From Paraglaciecola sp. L3A3 (GTDB lineage Bacteria > Pseudomonadota > Gammaproteobacteria > Enterobacterales > Alteromonadaceae), in NCBI RefSeq assembly GCF_009796765.1, contig NZ_CP047023.1, positions 2,959,501-3,023,500 on the forward strand: DNA of 64,000 nt. The letters are read 5' to 3'. The notes beneath the pieces were generated by a model that saw only the letters and a program-made list of their open reading frames with translations, did not search any database and was not told where the DNA came from. Below, piece after piece: positions 20,095 to 33,050 of this stretch (within the stretch, counting starts at the first letter, position 1; each line of letters begins with the position of its first letter). The position numbers and the translations under genes are program-made.

Positions 20095-20242
20095 TAGGTA
20101 TAGAACCACTTAGCAAATAGAGGCCTACTTTAAAAGCATTCAAGCATAAAAGGCAAGTAGTGTCGTAGATGACGTCTAACAATTACCCTTTTTGTTATAT
20201 GACTTTGTCATGCCGGAGTAAGCTTAGTTAACAAGATGAAGA

Positions 20243-20728
20243 TTAGTCTTCCTTAGGGGTATTTTGTAACTCTTTATCTAAACTTTGTGCGGATTCTTTA
20301 GCTTGTATCGCATAACGCTCTAGGGCTAAATCTCTTTCTGTTTGGGGCTGCCAACTGGGTACTTCAACAGGGTATCCCGCTTCATCACTGGCCACAAAAG
20401 CCATAATACAATGTCCCGTTTCAACCATAGCGTTTAATTTAGGGTCAGTAGCTAAAACAGCGATGTAAATATGCATACTGGTTCTGCCAGTATGTACAAT
20501 TTTAGCTCTTAGATTAACCATTTGCCCAACTAAAATTGGACGTTTAAAGCGGATCCCACCAATAGACACAGTGACACAATAGCGACCACTCCATTGTGCC
20601 GCACAAGCATAACCTACTTGGTCCATCCATTTCATCACAATACCACCGTGCACCTTGCCACCAAAATTGACATCTGTTGGTTCTGCTAAAAATCTAAAGT
20701 TCAATGAACGGCGTTGATTAATATCCAT
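20243..20728 (-). CDS. Acyl-CoA thioesterase, hotdog fold
   Basis: A cytoplasmic single-hotdog thioesterase of the YciA/acyl-CoA thioester hydrolase type, 161 residues. The motif NFGGKVHGGIVMKWMDQVGY contains the expected Gly-Gly and Asp, and RFKRPILVGQ and GRTSMHIYI are typical. The start is ATG at 20728, supported by AGGA nine bases upstream; a TTG at 20749 would add seven residues. The C-terminal tail of about 30 residues is charged and probably disordered. The acyl chain preference is unknown. Confidence 0.87.
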   Translation of the reverse strand: MDINQRRSLNFRFLAEPTDVNFGGKVHGGIVMKWMDQVGYACAAQWSGRYCVTVSIGGIRFKRPILVGQMVNLRAKIVHTGRTSMHIYIAVLATDPKLNAMVETGHCIMAFVASDEAGYPVEVPSWQPQTERDLALERYAIQAKESAQSLDKELQNTPKED

Positions 20729-20824
20729 AAGGGGAGTTCCTGTTGACAAAGGGCGTGTTTATTAACGAATTATCATTTAAAATACACGAATTGTCAGTAA
20801 CTCTTAAGCAAGGTCGCTATATTT

Positions 20825-21310
20825 TTGTCCTATCAAAACCAGCAATTGGTTATCAATAAAGTAAAAGAATGTGTTATTCATGCTAACCAACAGCTCTCTC
20901 ATACTTTTATTATCCCCGATATTTTTTTTAATCAAAGGGGAAAAATAGCAGGATGCGCCCGTTTACAAAAAAACGAATTACGTTTTAACCCAATATTGTT
21001 GAATGATAATTTAACTGCATTTCTAGACGAAGTAGTACCCCACGAAGTTTGTCACTTATTAGCATTTACTTTATTTGGTAAAGTCCGTCCCCATGGCAAA
21101 GAATGGAAAACCTTGATGCGCCAACTATTTAATTTAGATGGGCAGACATACCACCAAATGGATGTAAAAAAAGTAGCAGGAAAGCAGTTTTTTTATCAAT
21201 GTTTATGTGGACATGTGCCATTGAGCATTCGTAGGCATAACAAGATTATTAGAGGGCAACAACAATACTGTTGTCGTCGATGTCAGACAGTTTTAACCCT
21301 AGTAAAATAA
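20825..21310 (+). CDS. sprT: SprT-family zinc metalloprotease-like protein
   Basis: A protein of the SprT/Spartan family, 161 residues. The zinc-binding HExxH is HEVCH (His73, Glu74, His77), with a third His in RPHGKEWK. A C-terminal zinc-ribbon-like region has CLCG and CCRRC. The start is TTG at 20825, preceded by AAGG about 11 bases upstream; no better ATG precedes the conserved region. Eukaryotic Spartan degrades DNA-protein crosslinks. The bacterial role is less certain, so the family name is firm and the job is not. Confidence 0.85.
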   Translation: MSYQNQQLVINKVKECVIHANQQLSHTFIIPDIFFNQRGKIAGCARLQKNELRFNPILLNDNLTAFLDEVVPHEVCHLLAFTLFGKVRPHGKEWKTLMRQLFNLDGQTYHQMDVKKVAGKQFFYQCLCGHVPLSIRRHNKIIRGQQQYCCRRCQTVLTLVK

Positions 21311-21414
21311 TATAAAAAGATTTCGACTTAGCAGTTATGAAGATGTAGGCACAGAGTCGAGGTGAATAATAACAAGGGCCATCATTCCAACCACTAAGTT
21401 TATTTTCTTTTTAA

Positions 21415-21861
21415 CTACATCCAGCGTTTAGTAAATGCTTTATCTAACTCATCAAAGGCCGTTTTTAATAAACTGGCCAATTCCCTATATTTAGGTTTGG
21501 CTTTAGGACTTTGTAACGCACAACCCTGTAATTGCATTTTATGGTGTATATCTAAATACCAAGCTTTGAGAGATGGCGGTAAAATTTGATTTGACCTATG
21601 ACCTAACCAAATTAAACCTTGCATAGGTAAAGACATAAAAAAAGCACCTATGGCAATAGCTTGCGGCAATTTTTCATAACCTTGTGCATTCAACATAATT
21701 GCAACAGTTAACACAGCTAATGCAGGCATAACTGTTATAGACAGCTTAGTCGCAGCAATCACTCGACCTTCAGGAAACATAGTATAAAGTTGTTTTTGCA
21801 TTGGCCATGTCTGCATATATTGCTGACCGTCTTTCACCATAGATGTGATTGTGGTTGCCAA
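21415..21861 (-). CDS. yfbV: YfbV-family inner-membrane protein (UPF0208)
   Basis: A 148-residue protein with two transmembrane segments (about 43-60 and 68-86). It carries the YfbV signatures QTWPMQKQL, SLPMQGLIWLGHRS and ALAVLTVA. In E. coli YfbV limits spread of the Ter macrodomain. The start is TTG at 21861, seven bases after AGGAG, so translation from TTG is well supported. The gene converges with sprT, and 21311-21414 shows no strong terminator. Confidence 0.87.
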   Translation of the reverse strand: MATTITSMVKDGQQYMQTWPMQKQLYTMFPEGRVIAATKLSITVMPALAVLTVAIMLNAQGYEKLPQAIAIGAFFMSLPMQGLIWLGHRSNQILPPSLKAWYLDIHHKMQLQGCALQSPKAKPKYRELASLLKTAFDELDKAFTKRWM

Positions 21862-22076
21862 TTGACTTCTCCTTTATAAACTTGTGAGACATTCTAACGG
21901 TTAAATACCAAGAGTGCGAAATTAAATTATCAAAAAATAAATAGTTTGCCGCTAATAGTATTCACACTGTAGAAAAAAATATACGTTATATTGGCTAGTT
22001 CTACTCTGACAACATTGAAAGTAATATAGTTGCCCACATGTCTAACAAATATAAAAATTTAGTCCTTTTGTATTAA

Positions 22077-23060
<984 letters not shown>

Positions 23061-23078
23061 AATTTATTCTCTATTCGA

Positions 23079-23120
23079 TTTAAAAAGGGGGGAAGACTTT
23101 TGTCTTCCCCCCTTTTTAAA
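23079..23120. terminator. Bidirectional terminator between trxB and the agarase gene
   Basis: A 19-bp perfect stem (23079-23097 with 23102-23120) around a TTTT loop, with a run of G/C pairs flanked by A and T runs on both sides. It serves trxB on the plus strand and the agarase gene on the minus strand. Confidence 0.93.
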
Positions 23121-23148
23121 TATATACCCATTATTAATTGAAATAGGA

Positions 23149-25377
23149 CTACTTGCTAAACCTTCTAGGATACAACTCTTTATTCAGTGACTTAGCCGCT
23201 TCTACCATTTCAGTATATGGGTTATCTGTTACCGAGATAAAACCAATATTATAATTTTCACCGTCATAGGCTCTACCTGTTAATGGCCCATCTGCGTACT
23301 GAAAGTAATGTGCACCGATAAAGTTAGGATGGTCAATAGCTGAATGCATATAGTCTTTAAACATTTTAGCTCGATCATTTTGATCTGAAGCTATGACTAT
23401 GCCAGGGTGGAACATACCTCTATCCATCGCCCCCATATGAAATTCACCAATAATGGCAGGCATATCTAACTCAGTTAAGAAATCCCATTGTTTGGCAATA
23501 AGTCCTTCTTTATAAGCATTAAAACTGATCACATCCACATGCTGAGCCGATGCCTTTACTGCTTCCATTGGCATTCCCCATACTGGAAACCTAGCCCCTA
23601 AATACAGATGATTAGGCATATACTTTTTCACTGCCTGATTCACCGTACTAAAATATTTTTCAGAGTAAGCAAATAACATAGCTGAATAATCCGCTTCTTG
23701 AATTTCATTCACTAGGCTTGAATCAATACCTTTACTAAATTCATCCCAGCTTGCAATGGTTTTACCCCAAGCTTGATTTAATTTTTCAATGCTTGAGTAT
23801 TTAGTTTTCATCATTTGTGTAAAGTGCGCTTTAGTTGGCACATTTTCACCATCGCGAGTCAGAGTATTAATCACTATGCCGTAGATACTATTTTTAGTTT
23901 CAGAGCGGCCAAAACTTTTTTCGTTATCAATAAATACCCCAACACACCAAGGGTTGTCGTTAACTTCTGCCGCTACTCTACGTGCAGTTAAATCGGCACT
24001 TTGGGCAAAAACCGGATCAAATACATCAGGCAGTGCCCCCCAAAAATCTTGTCCACTTGAAACAGTTTTATACTTTCCACGGATCCAGCCATTTGCAAAA
24101 TACGGCACTTTATCGTTGCTATATAACTTAGGTGAGGTCCAATTTCCCAATGAGGTAAAACCCCAATTAATCATACGGTCAACTGTGACGTCTAACCACT
24201 TTTGCTCGTAGTTTTCGCCGTATTTTCTTGCAAGATTAGCTCGTTGAAAGTTAAATGTTTCGCCTTTTTCTAATGATCCCGAATGATTGTTACCTATATA
24301 ACCATAATGGGTAGCAAGAGGATCAGTAGCCTCTGGTAACCACTCAAACATATTGGCTCGTTTATCTAAGGCAACATGACGTCCACTACGAGTTTTAGGG
24401 TCGGCTAAATCATAACCTGTCATAGTCGCAGCATCACCTAAGCGGATAATATCAAGGCCTGTAGCAAAATAAGGGTACCCATCAGGATCAATAAATGACC
24501 ATTTACCATTGACTTTAGCTGTGCTGAAATATCCTGTGCCCTGTTGTTTTGGACCATTTGCCCAACCACTAAACTTGCTGCGTTGTGAGAACAACTGCCC
24601 ATTTAAGGTCTTTGCTTCTTGTCGTTTAGTTTCGGCTAGTTCTTCAAGTGAATGTATTTTACCTGGATAGTCTTGTTTAGCACTTTGTCCAAATTTATCG
24701 ACTATGCCAGTTAAAAACTCTTTATCTTGTGTTGGGTTTTTACGTAAGCGAATGTTATCGATAGTAACTTCTTTATCAAACAAAGCATATTGCACACTTA
24801 ACTCAACTTTAGTTATCCCGCTCACATCTAGATTTTTCTTGCCCCAAAGAGAAATAAACTGAACATCATCCGATTGCCAGGTCTCTGGGTTATTTCTCAA
24901 GCCAGATAAAAAATTTAATTCAATGTCACCTCTATCTTCGGGGGTAGCCAAATCATGGCCTGCTAATTTGGCGTAGTAGGTTTTAGCTGAACCAATAGGG
25001 ATACTGACACTGCGAGTGTAATTAGCGCCGTGTTTATCTGTAATATCTAGAAATAATTGTACTGAGTGTTTGCCTTGGTTACTGATGTCTAAAGCAAGGT
25101 TAAAATCTTGATATTGACTCCAGTCATAAGGTATTTGGGGTTTTAAAATAACGGATGAGTGAAGATTATCCTTCGCTAAAAATTTAACATTGAGGGCTTT
25201 GCTATTTGTTTGTACCAATTTTCCTTCAGCTGCGGATAAAACAAGATCAGCTTGCAATGTATCCGCCTCAAAATCCTGTAATACCTGCAACAAATTATCA
25301 TTTGAATGGGTTACTTGTTCATTATTATCACTGCAGGATAAGGACAATAATATCGGTATAAACAACAGTATTTTCAT
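23149..25377 (-). CDS. GH50-type beta-agarase, lipoprotein
   Basis: Probably releases neoagaro-oligosaccharides from agarose. The lipoprotein signal has lipobox LSLSC (Cys15). An N-terminal beta-sandwich module follows (about 30-220), then the GH50 TIM barrel, which opens with FSGWANGPK and WSFIDPDGYPYFATGLD. Two likely catalytic glutamates are in FIDNEKSFG (about residue 486) and IIGEFHMGA (about 644). The total of 742 residues fits GH50 enzymes. The start is ATG at 25377 after GAGG; a further upstream start is not supported. It stands alone between trxB and aat, with no transporter or regulator. Lipid anchoring suggests work at the cell surface or in the periplasm. The family is recognised by motif only. 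Confidence 0.88.
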   Translation of the reverse strand: MKILLFIPILLSLSCSDNNEQVTHSNDNLLQVLQDFEADTLQADLVLSAAEGKLVQTNSKALNVKFLAKDNLHSSVILKPQIPYDWSQYQDFNLALDISNQGKHSVQLFLDITDKHGANYTRSVSIPIGSAKTYYAKLAGHDLATPEDRGDIELNFLSGLRNNPETWQSDDVQFISLWGKKNLDVSGITKVELSVQYALFDKEVTIDNIRLRKNPTQDKEFLTGIVDKFGQSAKQDYPGKIHSLEELAETKRQEAKTLNGQLFSQRSKFSGWANGPKQQGTGYFSTAKVNGKWSFIDPDGYPYFATGLDIIRLGDAATMTGYDLADPKTRSGRHVALDKRANMFEWLPEATDPLATHYGYIGNNHSGSLEKGETFNFQRANLARKYGENYEQKWLDVTVDRMINWGFTSLGNWTSPKLYSNDKVPYFANGWIRGKYKTVSSGQDFWGALPDVFDPVFAQSADLTARRVAAEVNDNPWCVGVFIDNEKSFGRSETKNSIYGIVINTLTRDGENVPTKAHFTQMMKTKYSSIEKLNQAWGKTIASWDEFSKGIDSSLVNEIQEADYSAMLFAYSEKYFSTVNQAVKKYMPNHLYLGARFPVWGMPMEAVKASAQHVDVISFNAYKEGLIAKQWDFLTELDMPAIIGEFHMGAMDRGMFHPGIVIASDQNDRAKMFKDYMHSAIDHPNFIGAHYFQYADGPLTGRAYDGENYNIGFISVTDNPYTEMVEAAKSLNKELYPRRFSK

Positions 25378-25568
25378 GTAACTACCTCTTAGATTAAGCA
25401 AAAAATTTAGGGCTGGATGATGTTGGCACTATATCTCTCAAAAAATGCAAACTAGCAAAGTTGTCAACAATTTACAATAATAATGAAATTTAATTAAATG
25501 ACTTCACTCCTTGAGACGTTATTTCATTGCTATTACAATCGTCTCTTCTTGTCATTATAATGTTTGTT

Positions 25569-26276
25569 ATGCTCACCCTTACTCAATTAGATAAAGATTT
25601 AATTTTCCCCCGTTGTGAATATGCCTTAGACGAACCAAATGGCTTGTTGGCTTTTGGTGGTGACTTATCCGTAGCAAGACTTATTAAAGCCTATAAGAAC
25701 GGAGTTTTTCCTTGGTACAGTCAAGGTGAACCTATTTTATGGTGGTCTCCTGATCCCAGAGGAATATTGCTACTGGATGAATTTAAATGCAGTAAGAGCT
25801 TAGCGAAATTTTCCCGTAATTGTGATTTTCAGATATCGGTCAATATGGCTTTCGATCAGGTTATCGATAGTTGTGCAAACGTCCCACGAAATGATTCAGG
25901 CACTTGGATTACTGCAGAAATGATCCAAGCTTATAAAAACCTGCATAACCAAGGACATGCTCATTCTATCGAAATTTGGCATGACCAAGAATTAATTGGT
26001 GGATTATATGGTGTAGCAGTGGGTAAGGTATTTTGTGGTGAATCTATGTTTCATACAGTGACTAATGCTTCTAAATTGGCTATGTTAAATTTGGTCAAGC
26101 TACTTAAAGCAGATGGCGCCGTATTTATAGATTGCCAAATGCAAAACCCTCATTTAGCAAGCTTAGGTTGCATGGAAATACCTAGAGAGCACTTTCTAGC
26201 CAAACTAAAACAACAGACCGAACATAGCTTTAGCCCAAGTTTATGGCGAGTTAGATATTTAGAGCCACAATTATGA
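25569..26276 (+). CDS. aat: Leucyl/phenylalanyl-tRNA-protein transferase
   Basis: Adds Leu or Phe to proteins with N-terminal Lys or Arg, marking them for ClpS/ClpAP. Family motifs are FPWYSQGEPILWWSPDPRG, ISVNMAFDQVI and VGKVFCGESMFH. The start at 25569 aligns with E. coli Aat; an ATG at 25560 is also possible. It overlaps the bpt gene by 4 bases. The whole N-degron module (aat, bpt, clpA, clpS) is here within 4.5 kb. Confidence 0.95.
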   Translation: MLTLTQLDKDLIFPRCEYALDEPNGLLAFGGDLSVARLIKAYKNGVFPWYSQGEPILWWSPDPRGILLLDEFKCSKSLAKFSRNCDFQISVNMAFDQVIDSCANVPRNDSGTWITAEMIQAYKNLHNQGHAHSIEIWHDQELIGGLYGVAVGKVFCGESMFHTVTNASKLAMLNLVKLLKADGAVFIDCQMQNPHLASLGCMEIPREHFLAKLKQQTEHSFSPSLWRVRYLEPQL

Positions 26277-26977
26277 GTTTAAAATTTGGCATCACCCAAC
26301 ACGCACCTTGTAGTTATTTACCTAACCAACATGAACAGTTATTGGTGTTGATAACAGATAATCCACCTGACGCCGAACAGTATAATTATCTAATCGCAGC
26401 AGGCTTTAGGCGCAGTGGATTACAAATTTATCGACCCCATTGCCAAGAATGCAAAGCATGCGAGTCAATACGACTACCCGTTGGGTTGTTTAAATATTCT
26501 AAAAGTCAAAAACGTATCTGGAACCGTAATAAAGACTTACAAGTAAAAATAAGCGAGCAAAATAAACCCGAGTATTATGCTTTATATGAATCTTACGTTA
26601 ATCAGCGCCATGCAGATGGCAGTATGTTTCCTGCTAGCCAAGAACAGTACCAAGGTTTTATTGTCAATCCTTGGGATAAAGCTTTATATATCGAACTATT
26701 TGATAAAGACGAATTAATCGCAGTCGCAGTCACCGATAATCTGGTCTCGTCCCTTTCAGCTTTGTATACATTTTTTAAACCCGATCAAGATAAACGATCC
26801 TTAGGCACTTTCTGTGTATTACAACAAATTGAGCTGGCGAAGAAATTAAACAAAGAATATTTGTACCTTGGATATCAAATCGATGACTGCGCAAAAATGC
26901 GTTATAAACAGAATTTTTTACCCCATGAACGCTTTTTTGAAGAAAAATGGCAACTAATTGCAAAAAAATCAGGGTAA
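26273..26977 (+). CDS. bpt: Aspartate/glutamate leucyltransferase
   Basis: Transfers Leu to N-terminal Asp or Glu, which widens the range of N-degron substrates (Bpt of Vibrio vulnificus is the model). The N-terminal cysteine pair is in CQECKACESIRLP, and other family motifs are NRHADGSMFP-like (VNQRHADGSM) and YLYLGYQIDDCAKMRYK. At 234 residues the length is typical. The ATG overlaps the aat stop, so both are translated from one message. E. coli lacks this gene. Confidence 0.93.
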   Translation: MSLKFGITQHAPCSYLPNQHEQLLVLITDNPPDAEQYNYLIAAGFRRSGLQIYRPHCQECKACESIRLPVGLFKYSKSQKRIWNRNKDLQVKISEQNKPEYYALYESYVNQRHADGSMFPASQEQYQGFIVNPWDKALYIELFDKDELIAVAVTDNLVSSLSALYTFFKPDQDKRSLGTFCVLQQIELAKKLNKEYLYLGYQIDDCAKMRYKQNFLPHERFFEEKWQLIAKKSG

Positions 26978-27060
26978 AGCTTTACACTCGCCCCCTTATT
27001 GGGCAAAATCTGCGCGGCATTTTTAGACACTTATTTTATTGATAGAGGTAGCAGAGTTAG

Positions 27061-27279
<219 letters not shown>

Positions 27280-27345
27280 ATAACCATATGCTCCGGTATA
27301 TGTGTGAAGCATTGTACTAACGCAAAACGAGTACCATAAAGATCG

Positions 27346-27379
27346 AAAAAGCCGATATCAAATGATATCGGCTTTTTTG
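27346..27379 (+). terminator. Rho-independent terminator between infA and clpA
   Basis: A 15-bp perfect stem AAAAAGCCGATATCA (27346-27360) with 27363-27377, around a 2-base AA loop, then T residues. A and T runs on both sides allow use from both strands. Confidence 0.92.
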
Positions 27380-27402
27380 TATCTCAGAGTAATTATTCTA
27401 AA

Positions 27403-29679
27403 CTAAGAATTAAGCGCTTCTGGTTTTTCTTTAGCATCCGACAAAATTTCAAAAGATAATTTATCTTTCTTCAAGGTTATTTTCACACTACCGCCATGAC
27501 TTAAACGGCCAAACAATAACTCATGAGCTAATTCTTTCTTAACCTCTTGCTGGATAACCCTAGCCATAGGCCTAGCGCCCATGTTTTTATCGTAACCTTT
27601 TTCAGCCAACCACTCTCGCGCTTGGTTGGTGACTTCAAGTGACACACCTTTATTGTCTAGTTGCACTTGTAGTTCAACGATAAATTTATCAACAACCTGC
27701 AAAATAACCTCTTTATCCAGATTATTAAACCAAACGATAGAATCCAATCTATTTCTAAATTCAGGGGTAAATATTTTATTAATTTCAGACTTAGCATCAT
27801 GACTATGATCTTGTTGTTTGAAACCAATTGAAGTTCGAATCGTTTCTTGTACCCCAGCATTGGTGGTCATCACTAACACCACGTTCCTGAAGTCCACTTT
27901 ACGTCCATTATTATCCGTTAATGTGCCGTGATCCATTACCTGTAATAAAATGTTGTACACATCACTGTGCGCTTTTTCTATTTCATCTAGCAATACCACT
28001 GAATAAGGATGTTTAATCACAGCATCAGTCAACATACCGCCTTGATCGAATCCCACATATCCTGGAGGCGCTCCAATCAAACGACTGACAGCATGGCGTT
28101 CCATATACTCAGACATATCAAAACGTACTAACTCTACCCCCATAATTTTGGCTAATTGAGCCGTAACTTCTGTTTTACCTACACCTGTAGGACCGGCAAA
28201 CAAAAAGTTACCAATAGGTTTAGTTTCGCTACCTAATCCAGAGCGCGACAGACGTATTGCATCTGTAAGCGTGTCTATGGCCTGATCCTGACCAAATACA
28301 ACCAACTTCAAGTCACGGTCTATGTTTTTCAATACTTCTTTATCAGAGGCCGATACAGACTTCTCCGGGATACGGGCAATCTTCGATATAATTTGCTCGA
28401 TATCTGTGACATTAATGGTTTTTTTACGTTTTGAAGCAGGCATTAATCTTTGGCTTGCGCCAGCTTCATCAATAATATCAATGGCTTTATCTGGTAAAAA
28501 ACGTTCATTAATATATTTAGCCGACAATTCAGCAGCTGCTCGCATCGCTTTATGGGTATATCGAACATTATGATGAGCTTCATATCGAGACTTTAGACCC
28601 ATCAAAATTTTGGTCGTGTCAGATACCGTAGGTTCTACCACATCTACTTTTTGAAAACGACGAGCCAAAGCGCGATCTTTTTCAAAAATACCTTGATATT
28701 CTTGATAGGTAGTTGAACCGATACAACGTAATTCACCACTACTTAACTTAGGCTTAAGTAGGTTTGACGCATCCATTACGCCACCAGAGGCAGCCCCCGC
28801 TCCAATAATGGTATGAATTTCATCAATGAATAAAATAGCTTGAGGATCATCAGATAACTCTTTAAGGATACCTTTTAAACGTTTCTCAAAATCACCACGA
28901 TATTTTGTACCTGCCAACAATGCACCCATATCCAACGAATAAACAGTGGCGTCTGCGATCACTTCAGGTACTTCATTATTTACAATACGATAAGCTAAAC
29001 CTTCAGCAATAGCCGTTTTACCCACTCCTGCCTCACCCACTAATAATGGGTTGTTTTTGCGCCTACGACATAAAACTTGAATGCTTCTTTCAACTTCGCT
29101 TTCTCTGCCGATAAGGGGATCAATTTTGCCCTCTTTAGCACTAATGTTTAAATTAGTAGAATATTTATCGAGCATAGACTGAGCTTCTTCCTGCTCCGAC
29201 ACATCCGTATCAATGTCATTATGTTCAACAGCTTCGTCATCAATTTTAGACACACCATGTGATATAAAATTAACCACATCTAAACGAGTCACATCTGATT
29301 TTTTCAACAGATATACAGCTTGAGATTCCTGCTCACTGAAAATTGCCACCAATACATTGGCCCCCGTCACTTCTTCTTTACCTGACGATTGCACATGAAA
29401 AACTGCACGTTGTAATACCCGCTGAAAACCTAAAGTAGGCTGGGTTTCGCGCTCTTTAGCTTCATCATCCAATAATAAAGGCGTGGTATCTTTAACAAAA
29501 TCAGTTAGTTCTTGTTGAATGATTTCAATATTAGCGCCACAGGCTTTTAATGCCTCTTTGGCGGAGTTATTATCGAGCAAGGCAAGCAATAGATGTTCAA
29601 CCGTCATGAACTCATGACGATGTTCTCTAGCAAACATAAACGCTTCATTTAACGTTTGTTCTAAATCTTTATTTAACAT
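27403..29679 (-). CDS. clpA: ATP-dependent Clp protease ATPase subunit ClpA
   Basis: A Hsp100 unfoldase that feeds ClpP. It has a Clp N domain (about 1-145), Walker A motifs GEAGVGKT (about 212) and GPTGVGKT (about 496), and Walker B motifs ILFIDEIHT and VVLLDEIEKA. The ClpP-docking loop reads IGF, where E. coli ClpA has IGL. The length of 758 equals E. coli ClpA. It lies 52 bases downstream of clpS on the same strand, so adaptor and unfoldase are likely co-expressed. Confidence 0.97.
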   Translation of the reverse strand: MLNKDLEQTLNEAFMFAREHRHEFMTVEHLLLALLDNNSAKEALKACGANIEIIQQELTDFVKDTTPLLLDDEAKERETQPTLGFQRVLQRAVFHVQSSGKEEVTGANVLVAIFSEQESQAVYLLKKSDVTRLDVVNFISHGVSKIDDEAVEHNDIDTDVSEQEEAQSMLDKYSTNLNISAKEGKIDPLIGRESEVERSIQVLCRRRKNNPLLVGEAGVGKTAIAEGLAYRIVNNEVPEVIADATVYSLDMGALLAGTKYRGDFEKRLKGILKELSDDPQAILFIDEIHTIIGAGAASGGVMDASNLLKPKLSSGELRCIGSTTYQEYQGIFEKDRALARRFQKVDVVEPTVSDTTKILMGLKSRYEAHHNVRYTHKAMRAAAELSAKYINERFLPDKAIDIIDEAGASQRLMPASKRKKTINVTDIEQIISKIARIPEKSVSASDKEVLKNIDRDLKLVVFGQDQAIDTLTDAIRLSRSGLGSETKPIGNFLFAGPTGVGKTEVTAQLAKIMGVELVRFDMSEYMERHAVSRLIGAPPGYVGFDQGGMLTDAVIKHPYSVVLLDEIEKAHSDVYNILLQVMDHGTLTDNNGRKVDFRNVVLVMTTNAGVQETIRTSIGFKQQDHSHDAKSEINKIFTPEFRNRLDSIVWFNNLDKEVILQVVDKFIVELQVQLDNKGVSLEVTNQAREWLAEKGYDKNMGARPMARVIQQEVKKELAHELLFGRLSHGGSVKITLKKDKLSFEILSDAKEKPEALNS

Positions 29680-29731
29680 AAGAATACCCTCTGACTACTA
29701 ACCTTTAAAAACGGTATATTTTCACTCAAAA

Positions 29732-30046
29732 TTACGCTTGTTCCATAGTACACATTAATGGATGTTGGTGCTCTCTCGCATAATTACTCACCTGCATAAC
29801 TTTAGTTTCTGCAATCTCTGCAGTATATATGCCACAAACAGCTCTGCCTTGATAGTGCACAGTTAACATAATCTGCTGTGCTTTTTCTCCATCCAAATTA
29901 AAAAATCGAACTAACACCTCAATTACAAAATCCATTGGCGTGTAATCGTCATTATTCAAAAACACTTTATACATGGGTGGTGGCACAGCTTTTTGTCTGA
30001 CCGTAGATTTTTGTTTTTCAATATCAATAGTGTTGTCTTTACCCAT
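29732..30046 (-). CDS. clpS: Clp protease adaptor ClpS
   Basis: Binds N-degrons and hands them to ClpA. Core motifs include [20 protein letters not shown] and [12 protein letters not shown]. The 104 residues match E. coli ClpS (106). The gene is divergent from cspD with a shared 237-base intergenic region. Confidence 0.97.
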   Translation of the reverse strand: MGKDNTIDIEKQKSTVRQKAVPPPMYKVFLNNDDYTPMDFVIEVLVRFFNLDGEKAQQIMLTVHYQGRAVCGIYTAEIAETKVMQVSNYAREHQHPLMCTMEQA

Positions 30047-30283
30047 AAATAAGCTACTTACCTTTTTACCTAAATACCATAATTAGCTAAATTTTCGTAT
30101 TTCAAAATAATAGAGCTAATCTTACCACTTGACTAAATACCAAATTCACCTTGACAAAAACAGGTTAAAAAACCTACATTTTATTTGACAGTTGAAAAAC
30201 GTCAAATCAACTGGTCTTCCTCATACTTCTATAGTGTGGGGACAAAGTAGTGATAGTTCAAGGGATTTTAAGGAAGCAGAAGT

Positions 30284-30502
30284 ATGGCAGTCGGTAAGGT
30301 TAAATGGTTCAACAACGCAAAAGGGTTTGGTTTTATTGTGCCTGATGATGGAGGCGAAGATATTTTCGCTCACTATTCAACTATACAAATGGAAGGATAT
30401 CGCTCACTCAAAGCAGGACAAGAAGTTAAGTATGATATTGAGCAAGGTCCGAAAGGGCTACATGCTGAAAACATCGATTTTAATGGCGAACCTGAGAGAT
30501 AA
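30284..30502 (+). CDS. cspD: Cold-shock-like protein CspD
   Basis: A single cold-shock domain of 72 residues with RNP1 KGFGFI and RNP2 DIFAHYS. The DIFAHYSTIQM and LKAGQEV segments and the location opposite clpS identify CspD, which in E. coli inhibits replication in stationary phase. The ATG is preceded by AAGGAAG. A longer frame covering the same bases (from 30192) is only an overlap. Confidence 0.95.
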   Translation: MAVGKVKWFNNAKGFGFIVPDDGGEDIFAHYSTIQMEGYRSLKAGQEVKYDIEQGPKGLHAENIDFNGEPER

Positions 30503-30520
30503 CTCCTAAGTTGTCTAAAA

Positions 30521-30550
30521 AAAAAGCAGACTAAAATAGTCTGCTTTTTT
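30521..30550. terminator. Terminator after cspD, usable from both strands
   Basis: A 13-bp stem AAAAAGCAGACTA (30521-30533) with 30537-30549, then T residues; an A run of nine precedes it, so the icd transcript on the other strand can also stop here. Confidence 0.9.
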
Positions 30551-30553
30551 ATT

Positions 30554-30581
30554 GCCACCTTTTTAACAATTAAAAGGTGGC
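30554..30581. terminator. Second hairpin between cspD and icd
   Basis: GCCACCTTTT (30554-30563) pairs with AAAAGGTGGC (30572-30581). It lies just past the icd stop and lacks a clean T tract, so it may protect the 3' end or support the neighbouring terminator. Confidence 0.6.
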
Positions 30582-30594
30582 TGATTATTTCAAA

Positions 30595-32847
<2,253 letters not shown>

Positions 32848-33050
32848 TCATACCTTGGTATCTATAAAATAAGCAAATAACAAAAATATGATCCGTAGCT
32901 TAGAACCGAAAATTAAAAGATCTGTCTAAAAAGGTGGTAAATAATATATGGCTTGATTTATCAAGTACAAGTTTTGCTTGCATAATATATATTCTAAATC
33001 ACACTAGTCAGCCGGTATTTTAGCAAAAAATTTAGTTTTAGTATTAGACC

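Noticed and set aside
30192..30509. 105-residue plus-strand frame covering cspD
   Set aside because: It overlaps cspD in another frame, resembles no known protein and has no ribosome site.
32952..32965. Palindrome CTTGATTTATCAAG upstream of icd and rluE as an FNR site
   Set aside because: FNR sites are TTGAT-N4-ATCAA; here the half-sites are only 2 bases apart.
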